Source of the DNA: Agelas oroides
Taxonomy: Eukaryota; Porifera; Demospongiae; Agelasida; Agelasidae
Direction: 5' to 3'
NCBI GenBank assembly: GCA_949130485.1
Contig: OX422196.1
Location: forward strand, 3,516,889-3,580,888
Length of the DNA stretch: 64,000 nucleotides
The notes under the pieces were generated by a model that saw only the letters and a list, made by a program, of their open reading frames with translations, was not told the DNA's origin and did not search any database. Positions 1-13,500 of the stretch are shown in pieces. The position numbers and the translations under genes are program-made. How positions within the stretch are numbered: the stretch's first letter is position 1; the number at the start of each line of letters is the position of its first letter.

Positions 1-101
1 GCGTAGCGTGTCGTGCTACCGCAATCGACCGGGGCGTGTTTGTCGTGACCGATCTCGAGAAGTATACAAGCTATAAAGATGTGATAAAAAGCACTATATA
101 G

Positions 102-635
102 CAGGGTTGTAGTAATTGAAAAACCAGATGTAATGATTATGTAATGATTACAGGTTTTCAAACACAGTAATTTGTAATTGTAATTTCACTTCACAACAAC
201 TGATGTAATTTGTAATGCCGAACAAAAGGCATGTAATTGTTTGCAGCAGGTAGTAAAATACCAATTACAAGTTCAATTACAATACTTGGGTGCCTCGTTC
301 CCAACTGTTCTGTTGTGTGACTGCCAAAGCTCCATCTCTACATCTTTTTCACACTGGATATCTGGCGTAGCTAACTCGAGTGTAAACATGGCAAACTCAG
401 CACACTCAGCTGATGTTCAAGACGTGGCAAGAGCATGCTTTGTCAGCACATTTACCAATTCACGACTACTTCGACCTGTAATTTAACAATGTAATTTGTA
501 ATTCTGTCATTTTCCTGTAATTGTAATCATTACTCGTAAGCAACCTTGGTAATTGTAATGGGTATTAATTGACGATTCAGGCTCAAGTAATTGTAATCAA
601 TAAAACCATGCCAGAACTCAATTACTACAACCCTG
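102..635. mobile_element. hAT-type MITE with perfect 8-bp target duplication
   Basis: Terminal inverted repeats CAGGGTTGTAGTAATTGA / TCAATTACTACAACCCTG, flanked by the identical 8-mer CTATATAG at 94-101 and 636-643. The 534-bp interior is AT-rich with TGTAATT repeats and no transposase. TIR start CAGGG and 8-bp duplications are hAT hallmarks. Confidence 0.85.
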
Positions 636-643
636 CTATATAG

Positions 644-1478
644 CTAAATGAAAGCTCTAACTTCGCTACATATTTCAAAGGAAGCAGAACTGTAACATCC
701 AAGTAGACCGAAGGTAGAAACTTCCGGTATAAAGAGTTCGGGTTTATCTCCAAGCTTGTTCTTTAGTGGTAAGCTTCAAAACTACAGCGAAGCTAGGCAA
801 AGCCTAAGGTTCTCCAATGTTTTTGACCAGAAGTCTGTAGCTGGTTTGGAACTGGAGATATAACATGGAGTATACAACATGTCGTCTAGGCCGCTTCCGG
901 GATTCCTGTGTGGTCATTCACGTAATATTGCAATAATTTACTATGGTCGGTAAAGAGTTAAAGGCCTAAGTTAGGTACATTTGCTTGTGGCACCTTAGTG
1001 ACAATGGAATCATGAACTTGTTGTATGTAGAGTGGATGAACAATGGTTGCTTTATGTACATGATTATTCTTGTGCCAATTAGAACGGTACACACTGGAGG
1101 TGCCTAGTAAAGCACTTACTTACCCTGTGTTCTTTCTTCTTAAAGCAAGATAGATATGGTAGTGTAGGTCCAAGCTTCCAGCTTCACGATGCTGAGATTC
1201 CAGCCCGCACACACGCCGAGTTACACTCAGGAAGCAGACTCAAAGAATTGTTGCAGCTAGATAGAAGATGCAATAGACATTTTATAGTGTGATATGAATT
1301 TCAGGTGGATGACATGGACAATGGACAAATAAGTAGAAAATGTTCTAGTTAGAACAGTCCAGGAGTCATTCAGTCGATAGCTAATTATGGTTTTGTCTGC
1401 TACACTAGGAACCCTTTTCATGTGTAGTTTCATATATCCCACCTGGTAACAAGACTAACTGTTGTCATCCCACTCCAG
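644..1478 (+). other. Gene A intron sequence
   Basis: No gene seen. The stretch from about 960 to 1478 matches 36127-36627 (intron before the type A exon 36628), showing that introns were copied with exons. Confidence 0.6.
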
Positions 1479-1577
1479 GATGGCTGGACAGCAGTGATGT
1501 GTGCATGTCAGGAAGGTCATGAGCATGTGGTGGAGGCACTACTAAAGAGAGGGGCCACTGTGGACATTCAAACAGAG
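1479..1577 (+). CDS. Gene A ankyrin exon, type A
   Basis: 99 nt, acceptor CTCCAG, donor GTAATA. One repeat starting DGWTAVMCACQEGHEHVVEA and ending DIQTE. Arg replaces the usual Gly in the LLKxGA turn. Most upstream exon seen of gene A. Confidence 0.85.
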
Positions 1578-4500
1578 GTAATACCAGTCATCACTTGACA
1601 GTAGGTCCTCCTCCATTATACCCACATACACATGTAATGTCAAAAATAGCAAACTGCCTTGTGCCGAGGACAAATTTCCAGAGACAAATACATAAGTAGT
1701 AGTTGAAAACACTAATACACTGTGTAATAGTAGCCTCGTCCGCAGGCTCTCTCCTCAAAAATGGGGGGAGGAGAGAGCCTGGTAACATTCGCGAGAAAAG
1801 CTGTCGACTTCCGGTGCATCATCATTCATGTGATCAACGTAGGACGCTCCCACTTTAGTAATAATTGTCATGTGATTTAATAAGCTGCCATGCAATATCG
1901 GTACTATACCTAATAGCAGCGCAAGCTATTTACAATTTTGCTCCTCGTCTTCGTGGCATCTCTGTTGAGTTCCGTGACGCACTTTGTACATGTAAACTCG
2001 GAGCTGCGAAGTATGGTGAGCGAGTCGGTCCCGCAAACCAACTACAGCAAACTTCGATCTTGGACTCTCTGGACTTGCGCCCCTTCCGCACATCCAAAAA
2101 CTGTTTTTCACCAACCTTCGAGGTGTAGTCTACGCTTATAAGTTCATTTTCGAATTGACAATTTTTTGCTGAGTGGACATAATGTCACGTGTACACGTGG
2201 TTTCGTTCTGCAATCTGATTGGTACCGCCAGAGCAAGGCGCCGGAAGTCGACAACTTTTCCCGCGGATGTTACCAGGCTCTCTCCTCCCCCCATTTTTGA
2301 GGAGAGAGCCTGGGGACGAGGCTAGTGTAATAGGACTGTAGTGAGTAAGATCAATTGTGGAACTGTTTCTACAGGCATACCCCACTGCTACTACTGTGTG
2401 ACAGCATAACCATAATTATACTTTTCCACTCTCTGAGTTGTTTCCTATTGAAGATCAGCTGCTATCATACTTCTATTTACATGCTGCTCTTAGAATCTGC
2501 CTTTTTTGCCCCATCACCTTCCTTTGTATTCCACTCAAAATCATCCATATCTGTTATTCTAGTCAGTCCCTGAGAATTTTGGGGCTTTGACCAACTTTCT
2601 TGGTTATGTCAATAGTGCGATGTGACATTGAACTGCTTCTGTAGTCAGCCAAAAGGCACTACTGTATGACTGCATGTACCATCATGACAGCCTCTTGTAC
2701 TTTTCCACTCTTGTTGGGTTGTTTTGCATTGTACTTTTCCACTCTTGTTGGGTTGTTTTGCATTAACAATCTAGCTTTCAAATGGGAGTTCAGTTTACCA
2801 GTGAACCACTTGAGGTAGATTTCCAGTCATATCTCCATGTTGCCATAGCAACAACACCATTATGAGCACAGTACAATGGTAACACATCCTCACTCATCAG
2901 ACACGATTATTTGTTAACCCTCGGCACGCATGCGCGACGAGGGTTACAGTAGTTGTCCTCTGTGTGTGTGTGTGTGTGTGTGTCCCCATTTTCTCTAGTC
3001 TGCCTTCTCGCGCTTTTAGGCATCCAACGAGAAGTATCAGCGGCTACAGTGTGGAAAATGCAGTAAAACTAAAACGCCTTTTTCTCTAAAACTGCTTAGT
3101 TCTAAAGTTAGAAGCGTTATAAAATTATATACCGCGACTAAGTCAGCCATTTTCTTCACGTGCAATGTTTCCTTATACCTCTCCATAACACGTATGTAAC
3201 GGTAATGTGTGATCACGTGACTTGGAGCACGCGGTATTTCCGTCGAACTTAGATGTTTGTGACTGTCTTTTACGAGAGGTTCAGAAAGGTATGCCCACAG
3301 TGTAATACCGTAGTACATGCAACGGAGTGCAATAGGTCTATGCGTCTGAGAAAGGTATGCCCACACTGTAATACCGTAGTGCACATGAAGAGTCAGTTTG
3401 TGACTGTGGCCATGCCTTCGCATCGAAAAAAAGGAAAGCACGGTGTACTGCTGTTGGGGAGCCTGAGAACACAATGAAACGTAGAAAAGCCTTACTGTCT
3501 GAGGAAGAGTTATTAGTGAGGAAAGAGAGAGAGCTTGCGCCGAAGGTTCTGCACTTCAGTGCTGTTCATTTAAACAGGCAACAGTAGTTATTCCAGTGTC
3601 TGTTGTCGTTCACTCTCCTCCCAGACTGGCTGGACAGCTCTCATTTCTGCATCCTTTGATGGTCACCTTCTCATTGTGGAGAGACTGCTGGCAGCAGGGG
3701 CCCAGCCTGACCTGCAGAAGAAGGTACTGTGAATTCAGTGAGGGTGGGAAGTGGTGCAGTCAACAAAACCAGTTGGTATGGATTAGTTGGGGCGAGCCTG
3801 AGTAAGTCCCACACTAGCAAGACTGTACCAAGAGCGCGTAAGAATGGGCGGCTAGAGTAAGAGCGTGTAACTACGTAAATTTGAAACCGGTCGGAATTAT
3901 TGAACCGTACTAAAAATAGTAACACATACTGCGCAGCTGCGCATAGACATGAGCCGTTGTTGCTAAGCACGTGCTGAGTGTTCTGTTTTTAGTGACAGTT
4001 CAATAATTTTGACCGGACTACGAAGCACTTTCAATCTTCATGAAACATTTATTAAATGCACTCAATTAAAATTTACAGTAAGTGGCCACAAGCAAACAAG
4101 CAAGCAAGCAAGCAAACATATACACGCATGTGTGCAATACGTACAGTCAAGAGCACATAAGAATGGGCGGCTAGAGTAAGAGCGTGTAACTCCAATAGAA
4201 GCCCTGGCGTACAGTGCTCCAAAGCAAGAGAGCAAAACTTTCAACTTTGGAAACTCTTAGCTGTAGAGTTTGACACACACACATCAAATGTGTTGACAAA
4301 TTACATAAAATAATGACTCAACACTTATTATGCTTCCCCTAAATTAATTAGTTGTCACATGCCTGCGAATGATGGCTACCATCAAAAACGAGACCCAAAA
4401 ATGACTTCAAAAACGATCTATGAGCCCCCTACATGCTGCAAGCTTACGTGCATGAGTTTGGCTGCACCACCTCTAAACAGCTTGCTATGGCTCTGGGACA

Positions 4501-7500
4501 TGTTACCTAACTGTGAAGAGAGTGCAGGTCACTGAGTGTAGAATGTAACTTCAGTGCTTACTTACTGTCCTTTCTCATTTGCTCAACCATCCAACCCAGA
4601 AACTGATAATTGGAACCACAGACTGTGTGTCCATTTTCCACTGTGTGAGAAGTTTTATTTCTGTAGTGCACATTTCTGTGAAACAATGAACCACCATTTT
4701 TAGATCCAGTGGGTATTAGTTCATGCTCTTCATCTGAGTGAGCTCCTGTTGTTGTCGTCCCACTCCAGGATGGCTGGACAGCAATGATGTGTGCATGTCA
4801 GGAGGGTCATGAGCATGTGGTGGAGGCACTACTAAAGGGAGGGGCCACTGTGGACATTCAAGATGAGGTAACACCAGTCATTATTTGACAGTTGGTCCTC
4901 CTCCATTCTCCATTATACTCACACACACATGTAATGTCAGAGATAGCAAACAACAAATGTGTTCACTATTGAAGCACTTGTAAGAATGTACCACTTGAGT
5001 TCCTGTCATATCTCCATGTTGCCATAGCAACAACATTATGAGCACAGTACAATTGTAACACATCCTCACTCATCAGACAAGATTATTTCTTTAAGCAGGC
5101 AACAGTGGTTATTCCAGTGTCTGTTGTCCTTCATTCTCCTCCCAGACTGGCTGGACAGCTCTCATGTCTGCATCCTTTAGAGGTCACCTTCCTATTGTGG
5201 AGAGACTTCTGGCAGCAGGGGCCCAGCCTGACCTGCAGAAGAAGGTACTGCTAGTTTAGTGGGAATGGGAAGTGGTGCAATCAACAAAACCACTTGGTTT
5301 AGAGTAGTTGGGGCGAGCCTGAGCAAGCGCCACACTGGCAAGACTGTACCAAGAGCGCATAAGAATGGGCGGCTAGAGTAAGAACGTGTAACTCCAATAG
5401 AAGCCCTGGCGTACAGTGCTCCAAAGCAAGAGAGCAAAACTTTCAACTTGGAAACTCTTAGCTGTAGAGTTTGACACACACATCAAATGTGTTGACAAAA
5501 TTAATTACATAAAATAATGACTCAACACTTGTTATGCTTCCCCTTAATTAATTAGTTGTCACGTGCCTGCGAATGATGGCTACCATCAAAAACGAGACCC
5601 AAAAATGACTTCAAAAACGATCTGTGAGCCCCCTACATGCTGCAAGCTTACGTGCATGAGTTTGGCTGCACCACCTCTAAACAGCTTGCTATGGCCCTGA
5701 ATAGAATTGGACATGTTACCTAACTGTGAAGAGAGTGCAGGTCACTGAGTGTAGCATGTAAGTTCATTGTGTACTCACGTATATTACTGTCCTTTCTCAT
5801 TTGCTCAACCATCCAACCCAGAAACTGATAATTGGAACCACAGACTGTGTGTCCATTTTCCACTGTGTGAGAAGTTTTATTTCTGTTGTGCACATTTCTG
5901 TGAAACAATGAACCACCATTTTTAGATCCAGTGGGTATTAGTTCGTGCTCTTCATCTGAGTGAGCTCCTGTTGTTGTCGTCCCACTCCAGGATGGCTGGA
6001 CACCCATGATGTATGCATGTCAGGAGGGTCATGAGCATGTGGTGGAGACACTACTAAAGGGAGGGGCCACTGTGGACATTCAAACAAAGGTAATACCAGT
6101 CATCACTTGACAGTATAGGTCCTCCTCCATTATACACACATACATATGTAATGTCAAAAATAGCAAACTGCCTTGTGCCGAGGACAAATTTCCAGAGACA
6201 AACACATAAGTATTTGTCATCAGTAGTTGAAAGCACTAATACAACTACGTAATAGGACTGTAGTGAGTAACATCAATTGTGGAAATGTTTCTACAGGCAT
6301 ACCCCACTGCTACTACTGTGTGACAGCATAACCATATACTTTTCCACTCTCTGAGTTGTTTCCTATTGAAAATCAGCTGCTATCATACTTCTATTTACAT
6401 GCTGCTCTTAGAATCTGCCTTTTTTGCCCCATCACCTTCCTTTGTATTCCACTCAAAATCATCCATATCTGTTATTCTAGTCAGTCCCTGAGAATTTTGG
6501 GGCTTTGACCAACTTCCTTTAACTAGCATGGCTAAGTTAACTCTGTTTGAAATGCTTACATCATCTAATGGTAGCTGATCATAGGCCAGTGTCTGTTGTC
6601 CTTCACTCTCCTCCCAGATTGGCCAGACAGCTCTCATGGTTGCATCCTTTGAAGGTCACCTTCCTATTGTGGAGAGACTGCTGGCAGCAGGGGCCCAGCC
6701 TGACCTGCAGAAGAAGGTACTGCTATTTCAGTGAGGGTGGGAAGTGGTGCAGTCAACAAAACCAGTTGGTGTAGACTAGTATATGCATATGTAAGCAAAG
6801 GGCCACCTGGTTATGTCAATAGTGCGATGTGACATTGAACTGCTTCTGTAGTCAGCCAAAAGGCACTACTGTATGACTGTACCATCCATTAAGGTGCAGA
6901 ATTGGCTATTTGGGGTAATAATAGCAAAAATAGCAGCATTTCGTTGCTAACATTATATTTTGCTATTATTTGATGTTTGATACAAGAGTTGCAATAATAG
7001 CAAATTTAACATGTCTCACATGGATGCTATTATTACTATTTTGCTATTATAGTATTCACATGCATGGATGCTGTAAGTTTGCTAGTATTGCTATTTTGCT
7101 ATTATTTAACATCTTAGTACTCACATGCTATTTTGCTATTATTGCTATTTTGCTATTATTTAACATCTTAGTACTCACATGCTATTTTGCTATTATTGCT
7201 ATTTTGCTATTATTTAACATCTTACTACTTGCATGGATGCTATTTTGCTATTATATTTTGCTATTATTTAACATCTTAGTACTCACGTGGATGATATTTT
7301 TCTATTATTGCTATTTTGCTATTATTGCTATTTGCTACTTATGATACTGTTTTGCTATTTTACGATGTCATTGCTTCCCTGTGTTTGCTTTTCTTTAACT
7401 CCCACACCGAGCAACCGAGCGTAGCGAGGATGTGAGTTAGTTCACAGGTTATTGTAACTCACGAAAGCAGGTTCATGGTTAGGGTTAGGTAGGCTGGGGG

Positions 7501-10500
7501 GGTGGACATTTTACAATGTCGTTTCTCTCTGTTTGCTCTTCTTCAACTCCCACATCAAGCAGCTGAGCGTAGCGAGAAAGTGAGTCAATTGACAGGTTAT
7601 TGTGACTAAGCAGCACACAGAAAGCAGGTGGTGGGTGGTTAGGGTTAGGTGGGGGGGTGGTGGGTGAAGAGTTTAGAATGTCATTCCTTATCCTGTGTTT
7701 GCTCTTATTCTGTAACATCCACACCAAGCGGCTGAGCGTAGCGAGGACGTGAGTTAGTTCACAAGTTATTGTAACTCAGGAAAGCAGGTTCATGGTTAGG
7801 GTTAGGTAAGCTGGGAGGTGGACATTTTACATGTCATTGCTTCCCTGTGTTTGCTCTTCAACTCCCACACCGAGCGGCTGAGTGTAGTGAGGATGTGAGT
7901 TAGTTCACAGGTTATTGTGACTAAGCAACACACACAAAGCAGGAGGTTCACGGTTAGGGTTACATGGGGGGTGCGTGGATAGTTTTGCTGTTCTTCAACT
8001 CCCACACCGAACAGCTGAGCATAGCGAGGACATTAGTTGACAGGTTATTGTGACTAAGCAGCACACAGAAAGCAGAAGGTTCATGATTAGGGTTACGTGA
8101 GGTGGTGGGTGGATAGTTTAGAATGTTATTGCTTCCCTCTCTTTGCTCATATTCTGTAACTCCCACACCGAGCGGCCGAGCGTAGCGAGGACGTGAGTTC
8201 ACAGGTTATTGTAACTCAGGAAAGCAAGACGTTCGTGGTTAGGGTTACGTGGGGTGGTGGGTGGATAGTTAAGGATGTCATTGCTTCCCTGTGTTTGCTC
8301 TTATTCTGTAACATCCACACCAAGCGGCTGAGCGTAGCGAGGACATGAGTTAGTTCACAAGTTATTGTAACTCAGGAAAGCAGGTTCATGGTTAGGGTTA
8401 GGTAAGCTGGGAGGTGGACATTTTACATGTCATTGCTTCCCTGTGTTTGCTCTTCAACTCCCACACCGAGCGGCTGAGTGTAGTGAGGATGTGAGTTAGT
8501 TCACAGGTTATTGTAACTCAGGAAAGCAAGTTCATGGTCAGGGTTAAGTAGGCTGAGGGGTGGACATTTTACAATGTCATTGCTTCCCTCTGTTTGCTCT
8601 TTAAAACTCCCACACCGAGCGGCTGAGCGTAGTGAGGATGTGAGTTAGTTCACAGGTTATTGTAACTCAGGAAAGCAAGTTCATGGTCAGGGTTAAGTAG
8701 GCTGAGGGGTGGACATTTTACAATGTCATTGCTTCCCTCTGTTTGCTCTTCTTTAAAACTCCCACACAAGCGGCTGAACATAGCGAGGAAGTGAGTAATA
8801 ATAGCAAATTACCATCCACGAGAATACAAAGACATTGAATAATAGCAACATAGCAATAATAGCAAATTAGCAAATAAGATTTGCAAATAAGATTTTCAAA
8901 GATTCAACCAGCAAGGTATGACAAGCAGTACTACAAGTGAGTCAATTGACAAGTTATTGTGACTAAGCAGCACACAGAAAGCAAGAGGTTCGTGGTTAGG
9001 GTTAGGTGGGGTGGTGGGTGGATAGTTAAGAATGTCATTGCTTCCCTCTGTTTGCTCTTCTTCAACTCCCACACCGAGCGGCCGAGCGTAGCGAGGACGT
9101 GAGTTAGTTCACAGGTTATTGTAACTCAGGAAAGCAGGTTCATGGTTAGGGTTAAGTAGGCTGAGGGTGGACATTTTACAATGTCATTGCTTCCCTCTGT
9201 TTGCTCTTCTTTAAAACTCCCACACGAGTGGCTGAACATAGCGAGGAAGTGAGTAATAATAGCAAATTACCATCCACTAGAATACAAAGATATTGAATAA
9301 TAGCAACATAGCAATAATAGCAAATTAGCATCCACTGAATACAAATATATTTAATAGCAAAATAGCAATAATAGCAAATTAGCATCCACTGAATACAAAG
9401 ATATTGAATAATAGCAAAATAGCAATAATAGCAAAATAGCATCAAATAAAATACAAAGATATTATAAAATAGCAAAATAGCATCAAATAGAATACAAATA
9501 TATTTGCAAGATACAAAAGAATAAAAAATATTAAAAAGTAGCAAAATAGCAATAATAGCAAAATAGCATCCAATAGAATACTTAATAATAGCAAAATAGC
9601 AACATAGTATCTAATAGAATACAAAGATAATTAAAAAATAGCAAAATAGCATCCATTACAATATGTAACTTTATAACGCTTCTAACTTTTGAACTAAGCA
9701 GTTTTAGAGAAAACGGCTCTTTAATTTTACTGCATTTTCCGCGCTGTAGCTGCTGATACCTCTCATTGGACGCCTAAAAGCGCGAGAAGGCAGACTAGAG
9801 AAAATGGGGACACACACACACACACAGACACAGAGGACAACTACTGTAACCCTCGTCGCGCATGCGTGCCGAGGGTTAACAAATAATTTTGTCTGATGAG
9901 TGAGGATGTGTTACCATTGAAACGAAGAAAAGCCTTACTGTCTGAGGAAGAGTTATTAGTGAGGAAAGAGAGAGAGCTTGCACCAAGGGTTCTGCACTTC
10001 AGTGCTGTTCATTTAAACAGGCAACAGTGGTTATTTCCATAGTCCAGTGAGAGCCACCTGGTTATGTCAATAGTGCGATGTGACTCTTCTCCAACTTACA
10101 GTGCATTTCACCAGTTTATCACTGCAGCTAGTCTGTTCTCAGACTGTAGCTATACCAGTAGACATTCAACATGTTACCTAACTAGGAAGAGAGTGGAGGT
10201 CACTGAGTGTAGCATGTAGCCAGTGTTTTAAATTACTCACAAATCTGGTTCCTGTATTTCCTCATTTGCTCAACCATCCAACCTAGAAAGTTCCAGGGGC
10301 AGAGGAACATAGTTTGATTTAGGGGGGCTGAGCAGTAGGTGAAACAAGAAGCCTTTAGGGGGGTCTGGGGGCATGCTCCCCCAGAAAAATTTTGAAATTT
10401 GCATATATCTCTGAGATGCAATCTTACGCCATCTGAGACAAAATTCCATGACAATTAAGTAGGTAAGTCAGTCTTGTCTGGTCTGTATAGTGCAATGGAC

Positions 10501-13500
10501 TGGAGACTCAGTGGAGAGTTGGGGGGGCTAAGCCCCCCCTTTGCCAACTTTAGGGGGGCTGTAGCCCCCCTAGCCCCCGTGGTTCCTCTGCCCTTGCTAG
10601 AAATGTAACTATTGAACCACAGACTGTGCATCCACTTTCCATTGTTATGGTAGTTAGAGCCAAATATATACTCTTCAGCCTCCATAGTGTGAGAAGTTTT
10701 GTTATCAAGTCACTGTAGTCACTATGGAATTAACAGGATGATTCTGCATGTGGTACATATTTCTGTGAAGCAATGAGCCACTGTTTTAGATCCAGTGGGT
10801 ATTAGTTTGTGCTCTTCATCTGAGTGAGCTCCTGTTGTTGTCATCCCACTCCAGGATGGCTGGACACCCATGATGTGTGCATGTCAGGAGGGTCATGAGC
10901 ATGTGGTGGAGGCACTACTAAAGGGAGGGGCCACTGTGGACATTCAACTTGAGGTAATACCAGTCATTACTTGACAGTTGGTCCTCCTCCATTATACCCA
11001 CATACATATGTAATGTCAAACTGCCTTGTACCTAGTTCAAATTGTAGAATATCCGGAGGCACTAACTACTTCAGTCAACAAAGAAGTTGTCATCTGAACA
11101 AACAAGTGCCAATGCACTCTGTTACAGCACTATTATTATTTATTATTATATATACAACACACCAATATGAGGAGTAGTAAAAAATATATAAATAACATTA
11201 TTTAGCTACTAGTCACACGATATGGTTCGGATGATCAGTTCAGTATCAGAGTCAGCAACTGAATGACGTAGGGCTCTAATAACTGCAGCGCAAATAAAGT
11301 CTTCAGCGTAATACTACTTGATATGACGGTTGCCTAACATGTTATATCCACAGAAAGAGAAACAGTAGAGAGAGGAATCATAAAAGACGGTACGAGCAAA
11401 CAGAGAAGGGCACTGGGAGGCAGCAAAGAGGAGAGATTTAGAACAGCGGTAGATGACATTGAAGAGGCTGTGAAGATTAGAAACTAAATGAACAATACGA
11501 AAGTGACTACGAGGGGAGAGACTCCAAATTCTGCGAAGAATCTTATTAAAGGCAACTTCAATATTTTGAAGAGTGGTGGAAGAAAGTGACCATAGACCGG
11601 AGCCATAAAGAGAAAGGCAGTAGGACTGAAATAAACGAGTCAAGATATGTGGACCAACTCTTGGAAAGGTAGCAAATAGACAGTTAGCCTTCCTGACCAT
11701 GTCGCACAATTTTAAGTTAATATCTTGAAGTTCAGCATGATCCTTAGGGCTGATGGAGAAGGTGCCAGAAGAACCAAATCATCTGCATAGCATACAGTAC
11801 CAGCAAAAAGAGAGTCCCAGTGACACCCAACACCAAGCTTGCATAGGTCACTTAGGAGGTCATCAATGTAGATGGTAAAAAGAATTGGAGAAAGTACACC
11901 ACCTTGCCTGACACCATTTGAGACAGGAAAACTATCAGAGAAAGAGTTCCCCCACCTGACACACATGTGCTGCTCCTTGTACCATGATAGAAAGATGACC
12001 AGGGAGTTTCCTCTCAAATAATCTTTCAAAGAGTATCTTGTGATTCACAAGATCAAATTCTTTCGAGGCATCAAGGAAGCAGGCAAAAACAGCAGAATTT
12101 TCGTGCATGTAACGAGAGACAATATTCTTGACAGTGCCAGTGCAAAGAGTAGTTGACATTTTCTGCTTAAAGCCAAACTGAAGACCCGAGGTTAGAAAAT
12201 GATCAGAATAAGAAAGAAGAATGCACCACTCAAGAGCTTTGCTCAGAGTTGGAGCAAGGGCAATGGGACAATAGTTGTCAGATGAACTGGGATCTTTATT
12301 ACCTTTGGGTATGGGAACATTGGTACAGTCCCTAATTGGCTTAGGCATATAACCATGTCTAAGAATGGCAGTGAACAAAGAAGCTAGTGATGAACAGATG
12401 GCTGGTAGAGCATGGATAAGATGGTCTGACATTAGTGTAGAACCGTCAGATTTGCCATGTTTAAGATGGGAGAAGGCGTCAACTATGCACTCTTCCGAGA
12501 TAGAAATAGCTTTGAGGTTGTCAACAGAAAGAGAGGATGGAAGAGAGTGGTGAAGTGAATCACACCCAGTGGAAGGCTGAGAATTCAAGAGTCTTTCAAC
12601 CTTAGAAGAAAACAGCTGAGAAATGTGATTAGAACCAGAGACACCATCAACAGAAGAGGCAGGAGGTGGCTTATTAGACTTATTCACACGGTGTACTTGT
12701 TGCCAAAAGCTTTTGGAGTTGGAGGAGGCAAGAGCAGAGCAGCCATTTTCTCACGCCTAATGAATTGTTCACGGCGCTTCAGGCATCTCACTTCATACTT
12801 ATATCGCGATCTGGAGGACTTTTTAATCTGATGAAGAGCACCAGAGGAAGGAGATCCAGCCTGCTTCCAAACAGCATGCCAAAAGTTAGTCTTCTCCTTG
12901 TACAAACGGGCAGCAGTATTCCACCCTGGGACAGAGGAAGAGTGACACACTGTGGGCAGGGTTGACACTGCACAATGATGAAGGCACTGTGAGAGTTCTT
13001 CACAGAACCAGTCGAGTGCAGAAGAGTGTACTGTACACTGAGGATCACAACAGTCACTAATAGAATTAGGAAGTGACAGAAGATAGTGAGAAACTAAATC
13101 ACAATAGGACCTAATGATGTCAGAATCTGCTGCATGCCAGGCAATATGGGTTTTTGTGGATTGAGTAGGAGCAGAGAAGGGAGGGGTTACAGAGCGATCA
13201 ACTTGAAGAGAGCAGGCTAGAGGTGAATGATCAGAGAGATTAGAACCAAAGTCCACACAACGGAAGTGATACTCTCAAGAAAAAGCTAACCTCTGCCCCT
13301 ATCCTAGCCTTTCCAGATTTCATGGAGCCATTTATTCTGGATGCTGATGCCAGTAGTTGTGGACTTGGAGCAGTGCTTGCCCAAACTATTGGAGGAAAAG
13401 ACCAAGCTGTGGCATTTGCTAGCAGGACACTCACAAAAGCTGAGCGTTGTTACTGTGCAACCAGATGTGAGATGCTTGCCTTGGTCTGGGCAATCCGTCA

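Larger units (their letters stand above)
11132..13261 (-). mobile_element. Non-LTR (LINE) retrotransposon, 5'-truncated and degenerate
   Basis: Read on -: tail of an AP-type endonuclease (SDHSPLACSL near 13240), a basic linker, then reverse transcriptase with VPIPKGNKDPSSSDNYCPIA, FLDASKEFDLVNHK, GVRQGGVLSPILFTIYIDDL and YADDLVLLAPS, then LYGSGLWSLS. The catalytic ADD is present, but at least two frame changes (near 12000 and 11710) break the ORF. An A/T-rich tail at 11132-11160 marks the 3' end. Jockey/CR1-like by overall look; clade not decided. Confidence 0.8.

Noticed and set aside
6970-7344. 124-residue frame rich in LLLFNILVL
   Set aside because: Translation of the GCTATT array; hydrophobicity comes from base composition.
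7485-8202. Several - strand frames with PPPNPNHPP
   Set aside because: They are frames through satellite units and repeat with the satellite period.
9176-9624. Two - strand frames rich in ILLFCYF
   Set aside because: Same reason: AATAGC array.
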